Part shown: piece after piece, positions 54,680 through 61,956 of the stretch
How positions within the stretch are numbered: position 1 is the stretch's first letter
Layout: each line of letters begins with the position of its first letter
Source of the DNA: Hymenobacter sp. BT188
GTDB lineage: Bacteria; Bacteroidota; Bacteroidia; Cytophagales; Hymenobacteraceae
Direction of reading: 5' to 3'
NCBI RefSeq assembly: GCF_014333585.1
Contig: NZ_JACSCW010000002.1
Span: forward strand, 62,001-126,000
Length of the DNA: 64,000 nt
Position numbers and translations under genes: made by a program
Notes under the pieces: model-generated
Databases searched by the model: none
The model's input: the letters and a program-made list of their open reading frames with translations, nothing else
What the model was told of the DNA's origin: nothing

Positions 54680-55816
54680 GTGCGCCGCCAATCCTACACC
54701 CTCCATTTCAATCCGAAGCTCAGCTTCAATGCTGACAAAAAACACGTGCGCGACGGCCTCTCCACGGTGCTGCGCACGGGCGACAACCTCTGGCTGAGCT
54801 GCGACGAGCGCACCACCATCGAGCGCCTGCGCCTTGTTGGGCCCCACGAGTTTGGCGAGCACTGTTCGTATGAGCTAACCGACCTGCTTGATTTGCCGTC
54901 TGATGAAGATGAGGAGATTGACATTGAAGGCATGGGTGAGGCCGATAACTACCTCTGGCTGGTCGGCTCGCATAGCTTGAAGCGGAAAAAACCCGATCAC
55001 AAAGACACGGATACGGCCAAGCAAATAGCTCGGCTGGCCAAGATTGAAGAAGAGCCGAATCGATATTTGCTGGCGCGTATTCCGCTGGTGCTGAACGCCG
55101 AAACCGGCGATTATGAGCTGCACAAAGAAGCGCCGCATCCCACCGATCCTTCCCAAACACTGACCGTATCGCAACTGCATAGCAACAGCGACAGTGATGC
55201 CAATGAGCTATTCGACTTCCTGTCGGAAGATCCGCATCTGAAGCCATTCATTAAAATTCCGGGCAAAGACAATGGCTTCGATATTGAAGGCTTAGCAGCC
55301 GCGCCAGATGGGCGGCTGTTTGTGGGACTGCGCGGGCCCGTGCTCCGGGGGTGGGCTATTGTGTTGGAATTGTTGCCGAAAGAAGACAAAAAAGGCCGCT
55401 TGCGCCTCGATAAAATAGACGGCGCCGAGCAGGTGTATTACAAAAAGCACTTCCTCGCCTTGGGTGGCATGGGCCTGCGCGAGCTACGCCAAATTGGCCC
55501 CGATATTCTGATGCTGGCTGGCCCAACCATGGACCTCGACGGCACCATTGCCGTGTACCGCTGGCCCAACGCCCTTGTGCAGCCCCTGGATAGCCTCATC
55601 GGCCCCGATAAGATTCATCGCCTCTTTGATGTGCCCCATGGCCATGGGCCTACGTCGGGTCAGGATAAAGCCGAGGGCATGGCCGTACTCGACGATAAGC
55701 ACGTACTCATCGTGTTTGATAGTCCGACGGAAGCACGCAAAAAAGCCCCCAACGAAGTCGTAGCCGACTCTTTTCTGCTGCCCGGCCCGGATAGTGCACC
55801 CCAGCCACAAGGGTAG
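54680..55816 (+). CDS. DUF3616 family protein
   Basis: The protein matches DUF3616, a beta-propeller-like family: SYTLHFNPKLSFNADKKHVRDGLSTVLRTGDNLWLSCDE, FDIEGLAAAPDGRLFVGLRGPVLRGWAIVLEL, GMGLRELRQIGPDILMLAGPTMDLDG and the end KAEGMAVLDDKHVLIVFDSPT. No signal peptide, so it is probably cytoplasmic. No ATG is at the front; I prefer the GTG at 54680 because the TTG at 54650 lies inside the preceding hairpin. Function is unknown. Confidence 0.8.
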   Translation: MRRQSYTLHFNPKLSFNADKKHVRDGLSTVLRTGDNLWLSCDERTTIERLRLVGPHEFGEHCSYELTDLLDLPSDEDEEIDIEGMGEADNYLWLVGSHSLKRKKPDHKDTDTAKQIARLAKIEEEPNRYLLARIPLVLNAETGDYELHKEAPHPTDPSQTLTVSQLHSNSDSDANELFDFLSEDPHLKPFIKIPGKDNGFDIEGLAAAPDGRLFVGLRGPVLRGWAIVLELLPKEDKKGRLRLDKIDGAEQVYYKKHFLALGGMGLRELRQIGPDILMLAGPTMDLDGTIAVYRWPNALVQPLDSLIGPDKIHRLFDVPHGHGPTSGQDKAEGMAVLDDKHVLIVFDSPTEARKKAPNEVVADSFLLPGPDSAPQPQG

Positions 55817-55872
55817 GGGCGCTACGCATTTCCATTCCTCTACTGCCTAAAAAGCTTTCAGCCTTTCTGCTC

Positions 55873-56406
55873 ATGGCCTCTAATTCGTCCTTAGTTCGCA
55901 CGCCCGAAACCAAGCACCGCATTCACTTTCAGGATTGCGATATGCTGGGCCACCTCAACAATGCCCGCTACATCGACTATTTCCTCAACGCTCGCGAGGA
56001 GCACACCACCCAGCATTATGCCCTGAACCTGGGGGAGTTGGCTCGGGAATCGCAGGCCGGCTGGGTGATTACCAAGCATCACATAGCCTATCTGCGCCCC
56101 GCCAATCACGGGGAAGTAGTGGTGATTCGCACCCAGCTTATCCATTTCGATAACTCCAATTTGGTGGTTGAAATGCAGATGCTTAGCGAAGATGGCGTCC
56201 GTATTAAGGCCTTACTTTGGTCAGAAATGGCCTTCGTGAATGTGCGCACCGCCACCCGCACCGACCACGCCGATGCCCTGATGGACATGCTCGATGCCCT
56301 CGACATTGAAGATGTAGAATATGACCCCGACGGCTTCGATGAGCGCGTGCGCTACGTGCGCAAGCAGCTCAAGCGCGAGCGGGGCGAAAAGGAGAGCACG
56401 GAGTAA
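55873..56406 (+). CDS. Acyl-CoA thioesterase (4HBT hot-dog fold)
   Basis: The 177-residue protein begins with HRIHFQDCDMLGHLNNARYIDYFLNAREEH, the hot-dog thioesterase motif with the conserved Asp and Asn, and continues GWVITKHHIAYLRPANHGEVVVIRTQL and NLVVEMQML strands typical of 4HBT enzymes. It hydrolyses acyl-CoA or related thioesters; the chain length preferred is unknown. The C-terminal ~40 residues form an extra acidic and then basic tail. Terminator follows at 56433-56466. Confidence 0.88.
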   Translation: MASNSSLVRTPETKHRIHFQDCDMLGHLNNARYIDYFLNAREEHTTQHYALNLGELARESQAGWVITKHHIAYLRPANHGEVVVIRTQLIHFDNSNLVVEMQMLSEDGVRIKALLWSEMAFVNVRTATRTDHADALMDMLDALDIEDVEYDPDGFDERVRYVRKQLKRERGEKESTE

Positions 56407-56432
56407 CCTGTTCAACTCGCTTGCGTTAAACT

Positions 56433-56466
56433 AAAACCGGAACTGCTCTGCGCGGTCCGGTTTTTT
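56433..56466 (+). terminator. Rho-independent terminator
   Basis: AAAACCGGA(AC) pairs with (GG)TCCGGTTTT, followed by TT. It ends the thioesterase gene. Confidence 0.75.
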
Positions 56467-56501
56467 GTTTGTGTAGTGTGTACTCTAAAAAGCTAAAAAC
56501 C

Positions 56502-57071
56502 ATGTCATTATTTGGAAGTGAGAAACTAAAAGGTAAGAAAATAGCCATCGTAGCCACCGACGGTTTCGAGCAGTCGGAGCTGGAAGAGCCGAAGAAATAT
56601 CTGGAGAATGAGGGTGCCGAAACCCACGTTATTTCGCTGAAAAGCGGCTCTATCAAGGGCTGGGACAAAGACGATTGGGGCGACAAGGTGAGCGTAGATA
56701 AGCTCATCGGCGATGCCCGCGTAGACGACTACGATGCGCTGGTGTTGCCTGGGGGGCAAATTAACCCCGACAAGCTGCGCGTGGAGCAAAAAGTAGTTGA
56801 CTTCGTGACCGAGTTTATGCACTCGGGCAAAGTAGTGGCCGCCATCTGCCACGGGCCTTGGGTACTGGTAGAAACTGGCCTGCTGCGCGGCAAAAAAGTA
56901 ACCAGCTACCCCAGCATCAAAACCGACCTGAAGAACGCCGGTGCCCTGTGGGAAGATAGCGAAGTAGTAGTCGATAAAGGCCTTATCACTAGCCGCAATC
57001 CCGATGATATTCCCGCTTTCAATAAAAAGATTGTTGAGGAAATTCTGGAAGGTGTACACGCCGTGCGCTAA
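56502..57071 (+). CDS. DJ-1/PfpI family protein
   Basis: The 189-residue protein contains IAIVATDGFEQSELEEPKKYLENEGAE, YDALVLPGGQINPD and VVAAICHGPWVLVETGLLRGKKVTSYPSIKTDLKNAGA. The nucleophilic Cys is followed by His (ICHG), as in PfpI/YhbO-type proteins, which are glyoxalase- or protease-like stress proteins. ATG at 56502 selected since conservation begins soon after. Coding sequence includes an exact CTGGGGGGCAAAT word (56749-56761), where it encodes part of LPGGQIN. Confidence 0.92.
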   Translation: MSLFGSEKLKGKKIAIVATDGFEQSELEEPKKYLENEGAETHVISLKSGSIKGWDKDDWGDKVSVDKLIGDARVDDYDALVLPGGQINPDKLRVEQKVVDFVTEFMHSGKVVAAICHGPWVLVETGLLRGKKVTSYPSIKTDLKNAGALWEDSEVVVDKGLITSRNPDDIPAFNKKIVEEILEGVHAVR

Positions 57072-57091
57072 TTGCAATCCGGAGTACTAAT

Positions 57092-57134
57092 AATTAAAAA
57101 GCCCCCCAGATCAATTCTGGGGGGCTTTTTAATT
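57092..57134. terminator. Terminator hairpin with paired GCCCCCC words
   Basis: AATTAAAAAGCCCCCCAGA pairs with TCTGGGGGGCTTTTTAATT around a 5-nt loop, after the DJ-1/PfpI gene. Confidence 0.9.
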
Positions 57135-57149
57135 GCTGTGATTCAGAAT

Positions 57150-57239
57150 GTAGAGACGCGTATTTGCGTCTAATTGTTGAACGACCAGTGCTAACGAACC
57201 TGCAACCGCGACAATTAAGACGCGAATACGCGCCTCTAC
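57150..57239. repeat. Intergenic palindrome of the TAGAGACGC type
   Basis: GTAGAGACGCGTATTTGCGTC...AATTGT and its near-complement ACAATT...GACGCGAATACGCGCCTCTAC form imperfect ~28-bp arms. The outer TAGAGACGC end is shared with the composite element at 46038-46194. Confidence 0.75.
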
Positions 57240-57241
57240 CG

Positions 57242-57796
57242 TTAAGCAAGCAGTTCCAGCAGTTCGGCCGCAAATTGATGATACACAAAATAGAAGCACG
57301 CATCAAATACCAGCAAAAAAGCCCCCTGCACCCATAAGGAGCGACCAAAGCCAAGCAGCCGCTCAGGCCGGTGGTTTGTGGAGGCAGGGCGGGCTCGGAG
57401 CCAACTGCCTGTGGCTATGTATGCCACGTCGAGGCCGGCGTTGAACAGCAAGATTTTCTCGAAGTTGAATTGCGCCGTGAAGCTGTCGGCCAGTGTCATG
57501 CCGGTAACTTGGTTGGGGTGCGCATTAAGTATTCCGTACACGGCCAGGGCCACATTGACCATATTCCAGCCTACGTTCATCTGATGGAAGTAGTGCCACT
57601 CGGTGCGCTTGTCAGTGCGCGTTACGAAGTAGCCACTCACCACTAAGTTCAGCAGGGCCCAGGCACCTAATACACCCATACCACGCTCAGCCAGCAGCTC
57701 CCGGCTACGATTAATAAGAGGTAACGCGTCGGTAGGATCGGGGAGAACGAGGAGCAGGGTGGCAAACGGCATAGCGAACGGCAAGGAAAACGACAC
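57242..57796 (-). CDS. Integral membrane protein, possibly DUF6992
   Basis: The 184-residue protein has four or five predicted membrane helices. The order RGMGVLGAWALLNLVVSGY, EWHYFHQMNVGWNMVNVALAVYG, ILLFNAGLDVAYIATGSWLRAR and LWVQGAFLLVFDACFYFVYHQFA, with conserved Trp/His in WHYFHQMN, resembles a small Bacteroidota membrane family I associate with DUF6992; I hold that name loosely. It may begin at a second ATG 8 codons in. It lies downstream of the porin gene, after the porin's terminator. Confidence 0.6.
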   Translation of the reverse strand: MSFSLPFAMPFATLLLVLPDPTDALPLINRSRELLAERGMGVLGAWALLNLVVSGYFVTRTDKRTEWHYFHQMNVGWNMVNVALAVYGILNAHPNQVTGMTLADSFTAQFNFEKILLFNAGLDVAYIATGSWLRARPASTNHRPERLLGFGRSLWVQGAFLLVFDACFYFVYHQFAAELLELLA

Positions 57797-57801
57797 AAAA
57801 A

Positions 57802-57825
57802 AAGGAAGCCGCAGTGGGCTTCCTT
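57802..57825 (-). terminator. Terminator of the porin gene
   Basis: AAGGAAGCC pairs with GGCTTCCTT, and on the minus strand is followed by a run of seven T (57797-57803). Confidence 0.75.
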
Positions 57826-57849
57826 CTTGAAAAGACTGATAGGGGCAAA

Positions 57850-58530
57850 TTAGTTAGAAATGCCGATTCCGAGGTACACCTGGAACACGCCATTTTTCAC
57901 GTTATCATAAGCATCAGCACCGGCATCCTGCGGGTCGTTGTAGATGTCGGCTAAGCCAAGGTCGTAGCGGGCGCCGAGGCGAGCCGGACCAACGCGGGCT
58001 TCTACGCCGCCTACCACACCGTACTCCAGGCTGTTGAGGCCAACATCCGAAATGCTGCGCTCTCGCCCGGCGTACTTGGCATTGACGAGCAGTGAAACCT
58101 GCGGACCAACGTGAATACTGACGTTGTCGACGATATTGTAAACGAGCAGTACGGGTACCTGTAGGTAGTCGAGGCGGGTTTCCTCTTTGCTGCCAGCAGG
58201 TTGGCCCGTTACCAGGTCAAAAGCTTGGGCATCAAAGCCTTTGCGCGAAAATAAAAACTCCGGCTGAATGGAGAATTTTTCGTTTAAGGCGAACTGGGCA
58301 TACACGCCGGCGTGGTAAGACTTGAGGCTTTCGAGGTCTTGATAAGCACCTTTGTCCTGACCGCGCAAGTCGGATAGGTTGAAGCCTGCTTTTATGCCGA
58401 ATCCGTTGTTGCGTGAGTCGCTGCTGCCAACGCCGTAGTCGGTGGAGGAGCGCACGCCGATAGGGCCATCTTGAGCAGAAGCAGAGAAAGCGGCGGCGCA
58501 AAACGTGAAGAGTAGGAGTAGTTTTTTCAT
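57850..58530 (-). CDS. PorT-like outer-membrane beta-barrel protein
   Basis: The 226-residue protein has a signal peptide (LLLLFTFCAAAFSASAQ) and a pattern typical of the porin family beta-barrels of Bacteroidota: GFGIKAGFNLSDLRGQDKG, HAGVYAQFALNEKFSIQPEFLFSRKG, LDYLQVPVLLVYNIVDNVSIHVGPQVSLLVNAKY, GGVEARVGPARLGARYDLGLADIY and a final strand FQVYLGIGISN. Start at 58530 chosen because the signal peptide begins there. Its specific cargo or partner is unknown. Confidence 0.88.
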   Translation of the reverse strand: MKKLLLLFTFCAAAFSASAQDGPIGVRSSTDYGVGSSDSRNNGFGIKAGFNLSDLRGQDKGAYQDLESLKSYHAGVYAQFALNEKFSIQPEFLFSRKGFDAQAFDLVTGQPAGSKEETRLDYLQVPVLLVYNIVDNVSIHVGPQVSLLVNAKYAGRERSISDVGLNSLEYGVVGGVEARVGPARLGARYDLGLADIYNDPQDAGADAYDNVKNGVFQVYLGIGISN

Positions 58531-58691
58531 AAAACAAAACGGGTAAGAAGGGGGCAAACCTGTTGCCAGCTGGTAATAATGCTAAGGTGAGACGAACTGG
58601 ATTGTAGGTTTCTATAGCACGTTACGCGCTAGCTCCGCTGAGGTTAAAAAAATTTGTTGCCTCACGGAGTAGCATCAATAGATGAGGCGTG

Positions 58692-58699
58692 TATATTTG
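58692..58699 (+). promoter_or_regulatory. -7 element TATATTTG upstream of tRNA-Val
   Basis: Exact TAnnTTTG match about 30 bp before the mature 5' end of the tRNA, consistent with a short leader that is trimmed by RNase P. Confidence 0.5.
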
Positions 58700-58728
58700 G
58701 CCCTTTCCGGCCGCCGCCAGTTGGCTTT

Positions 58729-58803
58729 GGGGTATTAGCTCAGTTGGTTCAGAGCACTACCTCGACAAGGTAGGGGTCACTGGTTCGAGCCCAGTATGCC
58801 CCA
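58729..58803 (+). tRNA. tRNA-Val (anticodon GAC)
   Basis: Complete cloverleaf of 75 nt: acceptor GGGGTAT/ATGCCCC, D arm GCTC/GAGC, anticodon stem CTACC/GGTAG with loop TCGACAA, T arm ACTGG/CCAGT with loop TTCGAGC, discriminator A. CCA is not encoded. The anticodon GAC reads GUC/GUU valine codons. Position 33, U in nearly all tRNAs, is C here. Confidence 0.93.
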
Positions 58804-58813
58804 CTTAAAGCCG

Positions 58814-58842
58814 AGCCCCGCTACGTGTAGCGGGGCTTTTTT
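58814..58842 (+). terminator. Terminator after tRNA-Val
   Basis: AGCCCCGCTA pairs with TAGCGGGGCT around a 4-nt loop, followed by TTTTT. Confidence 0.85.
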
Positions 58843-58897
58843 ATGCCCAAGTGCTAACAAAGGTTACGGAATTACATTACTAAGTGGCACGCTCGGA

Positions 58898-58995
58898 CCG
58901 TCATGCAGAGCGCAGCGAAGCATCTCGCTCACGGTCGTGAGGTTATTGATCGCGCTAAACACGCGAGATGCTTCGGCTCCGCCTCTGCATGACGG
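58898..58995. repeat. Dispersed intergenic palindrome, copy R6
   Basis: CCGTCATGCAGAGCGCAGCGAAGCATCTCGC pairs with GCGAGATGCTTCGGCTCCGCCTCTGCATGACGG (two small bulges on the right arm). It lies between the tRNA and the HDAC-family gene. Confidence 0.85.
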
Positions 58996-59022
58996 ACGAG
59001 TTTCATACTACTAACCTATTAC

Positions 59023-59928
59023 ATGCTTTCTATTGCCTGGGCACCGCTTTATGCCCACCCGCTGCCCGATGGCCACCGCTTTCCGATGCTGAAGTACGAA
59101 CTGCTACCCGAGCAGCTCCTGCGGGAGGGGGCCATTACGGAAGCCAACCTATTTGCCCCTCAGCCGCCTGCGGCCGCAGAAATTTTGCGTACGCATACGG
59201 CAGACTATTACCGCCGGCTGCGCCTCGGCCAGCTCACGCGCCAGGAAGAGCGGGCGACAGGTTTTCCATGGTCGAAGCAATTAATTGAGCGCGAAGTCAC
59301 TATTCTGGGCGGCACGATTGAGTGCGCTCGGCGGGCTTTGCGTCACGGCGTAGCAGCCAATATTGCCGGTGGCACCCATCACGCTTTTGCCGACCGGGGG
59401 GAAGGTTTCTGCCTGCTTAATGACCAAGCCGCGGCAGCTAACTACTTGTTAGCTCATGAACCAGCCATTCAGAAAGTCCTGATTATAGATCTGGATGTGC
59501 ATCAGGGCAATGGCACGGCGGCTATTTTCCAGCATGATCCGCGGGTATTTACCTTCAGCATGCATGGCGCCCGCAACTATCCGCACCGCAAAGAGCTATC
59601 GGACCTCGACTTGCCTCTTGCTGACCAAACTGACGACACCACGTATCTGAAACTACTCGCCGATACGCTGCCGCGCCTGCTGGACGAGGTGCAGCCCGAT
59701 TTCGTGTTTTATCTGGCTGGCGTTGATGTGCTGGCGACGGATAAGCTCGGCCACCTTGCCCTTACCCGTAAAGGCTGCCACCAGCGCGACCAGTTTGTGC
59801 TCGAGCTTTGCCACCGCCATCAGCTGCCGGTAGTGGTGTGCATGGGTGGCGGCTACTCCGAGCGTATCGCCGACATTGTAGAGGCGCACGCCAATACGTT
59901 TCGGATCATGCAGGAGCTGTATTTTTAG
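59023..59928 (+). CDS. Histone deacetylase superfamily protein (class II/AcuC-type)
   Basis: A 301-residue zinc-dependent deacetylase-like protein. Signs are NIAGGTHHAFADRGEGFCLLNDQAAA (active-site His pair), VLIIDLDVHQGNGTAAIF (zinc Asp and His) and FYLAGVDVLATDKLGHLALTRKGC plus VVCMGGGY. Bacterial members deacetylate acetyl-CoA synthetase, polyamines or other acetylated compounds. Its 3' end overlaps that of the convergent methyltransferase gene by 4 bp (stops 59925-59928), so there is no room for a terminator between them. Confidence 0.93.
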   Translation: MLSIAWAPLYAHPLPDGHRFPMLKYELLPEQLLREGAITEANLFAPQPPAAAEILRTHTADYYRRLRLGQLTRQEERATGFPWSKQLIEREVTILGGTIECARRALRHGVAANIAGGTHHAFADRGEGFCLLNDQAAAANYLLAHEPAIQKVLIIDLDVHQGNGTAAIFQHDPRVFTFSMHGARNYPHRKELSDLDLPLADQTDDTTYLKLLADTLPRLLDEVQPDFVFYLAGVDVLATDKLGHLALTRKGCHQRDQFVLELCHRHQLPVVVCMGGGYSERIADIVEAHANTFRIMQELYF

Positions 59929-60623
59929 ATAATTACCTGCCAACGGAAGGCCCAGCGCCAGCTTAGCTCGTAGTGTTCAATGTCAGCCTGCTGTAGAATG
60001 CGCTGCCAATCTGCTTTGGTGAAAGCCCGCGCCACCGACAGCGGCGCATCATTCCGCACTAGGTAGGAGCCCCGAAATAAACGCGTAAGCCATTTGATGC
60101 TATGATAAGCTACCGGGTGCCGGTGCAAGTCGTTAATAATCACCGCTACACCGGCTTGTTGACACAGCTGTCGCAGCAAGCCGGCCAATTCAGCATCCGT
60201 GAAATGATGACAGAACAAACTGCAGGTGATGACATCAAAATGCTGGGCTCGGAATTCCGGCGCAAAAATATCCTGCTGTTGAAAGCTGATTTCTGGGTAG
60301 GCTCGGCTTTTTTCGGTGGCGTAGTTTAGCATAAACGGGTTAGCATCAATGCCAACCAACTCTACGGGTATGTGGTGGCGCTTGGCCCAGCGGGCAATGA
60401 AGCGTAGGGTGTCGCCGCCGCCGCTGCCCAGGTCTGCGAGGCGCAGCGGGCGTCTGGGGGGCATTTTGGCGCGCAGGCGCTCTAACGCATCCGTCACCAC
60501 CCCGTAGCCGCCCAGGCGGGTATTGATGAACTCCAGCTCATCCAGATTCTGCCGCAGCGCATCGGACGCCAGGGTCAGGTCGTCCATGAGTTCGGGCTCG
60601 GTGGCGCGCTGGCGAAGATTCAT
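59925..60623 (-). CDS. SAM-dependent methyltransferase of a type III PKS locus
   Basis: A 232-residue class I methyltransferase: motif I LADLGSGGGDTLRFIARW, acidic loop VELVGIDANPFML, then FDVITCSLFCHHFTD and VAVIINDLHRHPVAYHSIKWLTRL. In Streptomyces srsB a methyltransferase next to a type III PKS methylates the phenolic lipid; the same is inferred here. Start at 60623 (MNLRQRATEPE) is chosen. A C11 tract (60630-60640 on plus, G) sits 7-17 nt upstream, between this start and the PKS stop at 60685, and could vary expression. Confidence 0.88.
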   Translation of the reverse strand: MNLRQRATEPELMDDLTLASDALRQNLDELEFINTRLGGYGVVTDALERLRAKMPPRRPLRLADLGSGGGDTLRFIARWAKRHHIPVELVGIDANPFMLNYATEKSRAYPEISFQQQDIFAPEFRAQHFDVITCSLFCHHFTDAELAGLLRQLCQQAGVAVIINDLHRHPVAYHSIKWLTRLFRGSYLVRNDAPLSVARAFTKADWQRILQQADIEHYELSWRWAFRWQVII

Positions 60624-60629
60624 GCGTCT

Positions 60630-60640
60630 GGGGGGGGGGG
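60630..60640. repeat. Homopolymeric G/C tract of 11 bases before the methyltransferase start
   Basis: Eleven consecutive G on the plus strand (C on the coding strand) lie between the PKS stop and the methyltransferase ATG. The flanking CTGGGGGG is the window's recurrent word, so the tract may be an expanded copy. Such tracts are prone to slippage. Confidence 0.85.
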
Positions 60641-60684
60641 TTGAGTAATGAACGAGGTGCTTGACGCAGAGATATTTGCCGGAA

Positions 60685-61803
60685 CTAATTGTCGCCAAAA
60701 GCCACTTTCAGCAGCATCGCCTCCAGTGTCAGGCCCGGCCCAAAGGCAAAGCTCAGCACCGGCGCGTCCCGGTCGGTTTCGGTCAGCGACTGTAGCAACT
60801 CGTGCAGCACAAACAGCACTGTGGCCGACGACATATTGCCGTAGTCGCGAAGCACTTGGTAAGCGAAACGGTTGTCGTGCGTAGTTAGTCCCAACTCCTG
60901 CTCAATGGTTTCCAGAATCTTGCGCCCGCCGGGATGAATGGCAAAGTGGTGAATGTCGGGTAGCTGAATGGGCAAGTTTTCGAGCAAGCCATCCGTCAGC
61001 TCCCGGATGCCTTTCTGAATCAGGCGCGGCACGTACGAAGAAAGTGTCATCTCGAAGCCAAAATCGTTGATGTGCCAAGCCATATCAGCGTGCCCATTGG
61101 GTTCAATGCCACAATGAAAAGCCGCAAGCTCTAAGCTGGCCCCATTGGCGGCTGGCACGGCCCGCACTAGCGCCGCCGCCGACCCATCGCCAAACAATGC
61201 GTTGGACACTAAGTGGTCTTCCTCCCGGTTTTTCTGAAAATGAATAGTGCAAAGCTCCGTGCTCACAATAAGCACGTTTGCGCCAGCGTCGGCTTTGCAA
61301 AAAGCATCGGCCAGCTTCAAGGCATTAAATGCCGCGTAGCAGCCCATAAAATTGACACAGGTACGCTGCACATTGGGCCGCAAACCTAGCTTCTGCACCA
61401 GCTCCAGATCCAGGCCCGGTGCGTACATGCCCGTGCAACTCACCGTAATCAAGTGCGTGATGCTGGCCAGCGTAACCTCTGGTACCTGGCGCAGGCAGTC
61501 CTGCGCCGCCCGCACCGACAAGGGTAACGCGCACTCTCGGTACACGGCCATGCGCTGCCCTACCGACGGAAACGGCTCTAGGTCAGGGGTGTTAGGGAAG
61601 AAATCGAACTCGCCGTTGGACCGGCTATAATCAGCTAAAACAGAGTAGCGCTGGCCGATACCCGTGACGCGGTAGAGGGCGAGCAGCTTGCGCGCCTCGT
61701 TCTCATCGAGTTGCAGGGCCTCGGCCATAAAGGTGGCAATTTGGGGCTGCGGAATAACATGGGTAGGGTTGGCCGTGCCGATGGCACACAGGTAGCTGCT
61801 CAT
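60685..61803 (-). CDS. Type III polyketide synthase
   Basis: A 372-residue chalcone-synthase-fold enzyme that extends an acyl-CoA starter with malonyl units. The catalytic triad is present: Cys155 in NFMGCYAAFNA, His290 in FAIHPGGRKI and Asn323 in YGNMSSATVLF. Other conserved segments are SITHLITVSCTGMYAPGLD, NALFGDGSAAALV and LSFAFGPGLTLEAMLL. Next to a methyltransferase and an FAD oxidoreductase, it fits an srsA-like alkylresorcinol synthase, but the product cannot be proven from sequence. ATG at 61803 (MSSYLCAIGTANP) starts the family's conserved region; 14 upstream codons are discounted. Confidence 0.95.
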   Translation of the reverse strand: MSSYLCAIGTANPTHVIPQPQIATFMAEALQLDENEARKLLALYRVTGIGQRYSVLADYSRSNGEFDFFPNTPDLEPFPSVGQRMAVYRECALPLSVRAAQDCLRQVPEVTLASITHLITVSCTGMYAPGLDLELVQKLGLRPNVQRTCVNFMGCYAAFNALKLADAFCKADAGANVLIVSTELCTIHFQKNREEDHLVSNALFGDGSAAALVRAVPAANGASLELAAFHCGIEPNGHADMAWHINDFGFEMTLSSYVPRLIQKGIRELTDGLLENLPIQLPDIHHFAIHPGGRKILETIEQELGLTTHDNRFAYQVLRDYGNMSSATVLFVLHELLQSLTETDRDAPVLSFAFGPGLTLEAMLLKVAFGDN

Positions 61804-61956
61804 TAAGCGAAGTATACGCAAATTACCGCCCCGGTGCCGGTGCAAGTTTTTGCCTGATTAGGTGCTCTATCGAAGAGCATAGCTATGCTTACGTAGGAGA
61901 CGGACAATCAGGTTTTTCCGTCCGGCGCTATCTGATTTGTGGCTGTATTATCCGCC

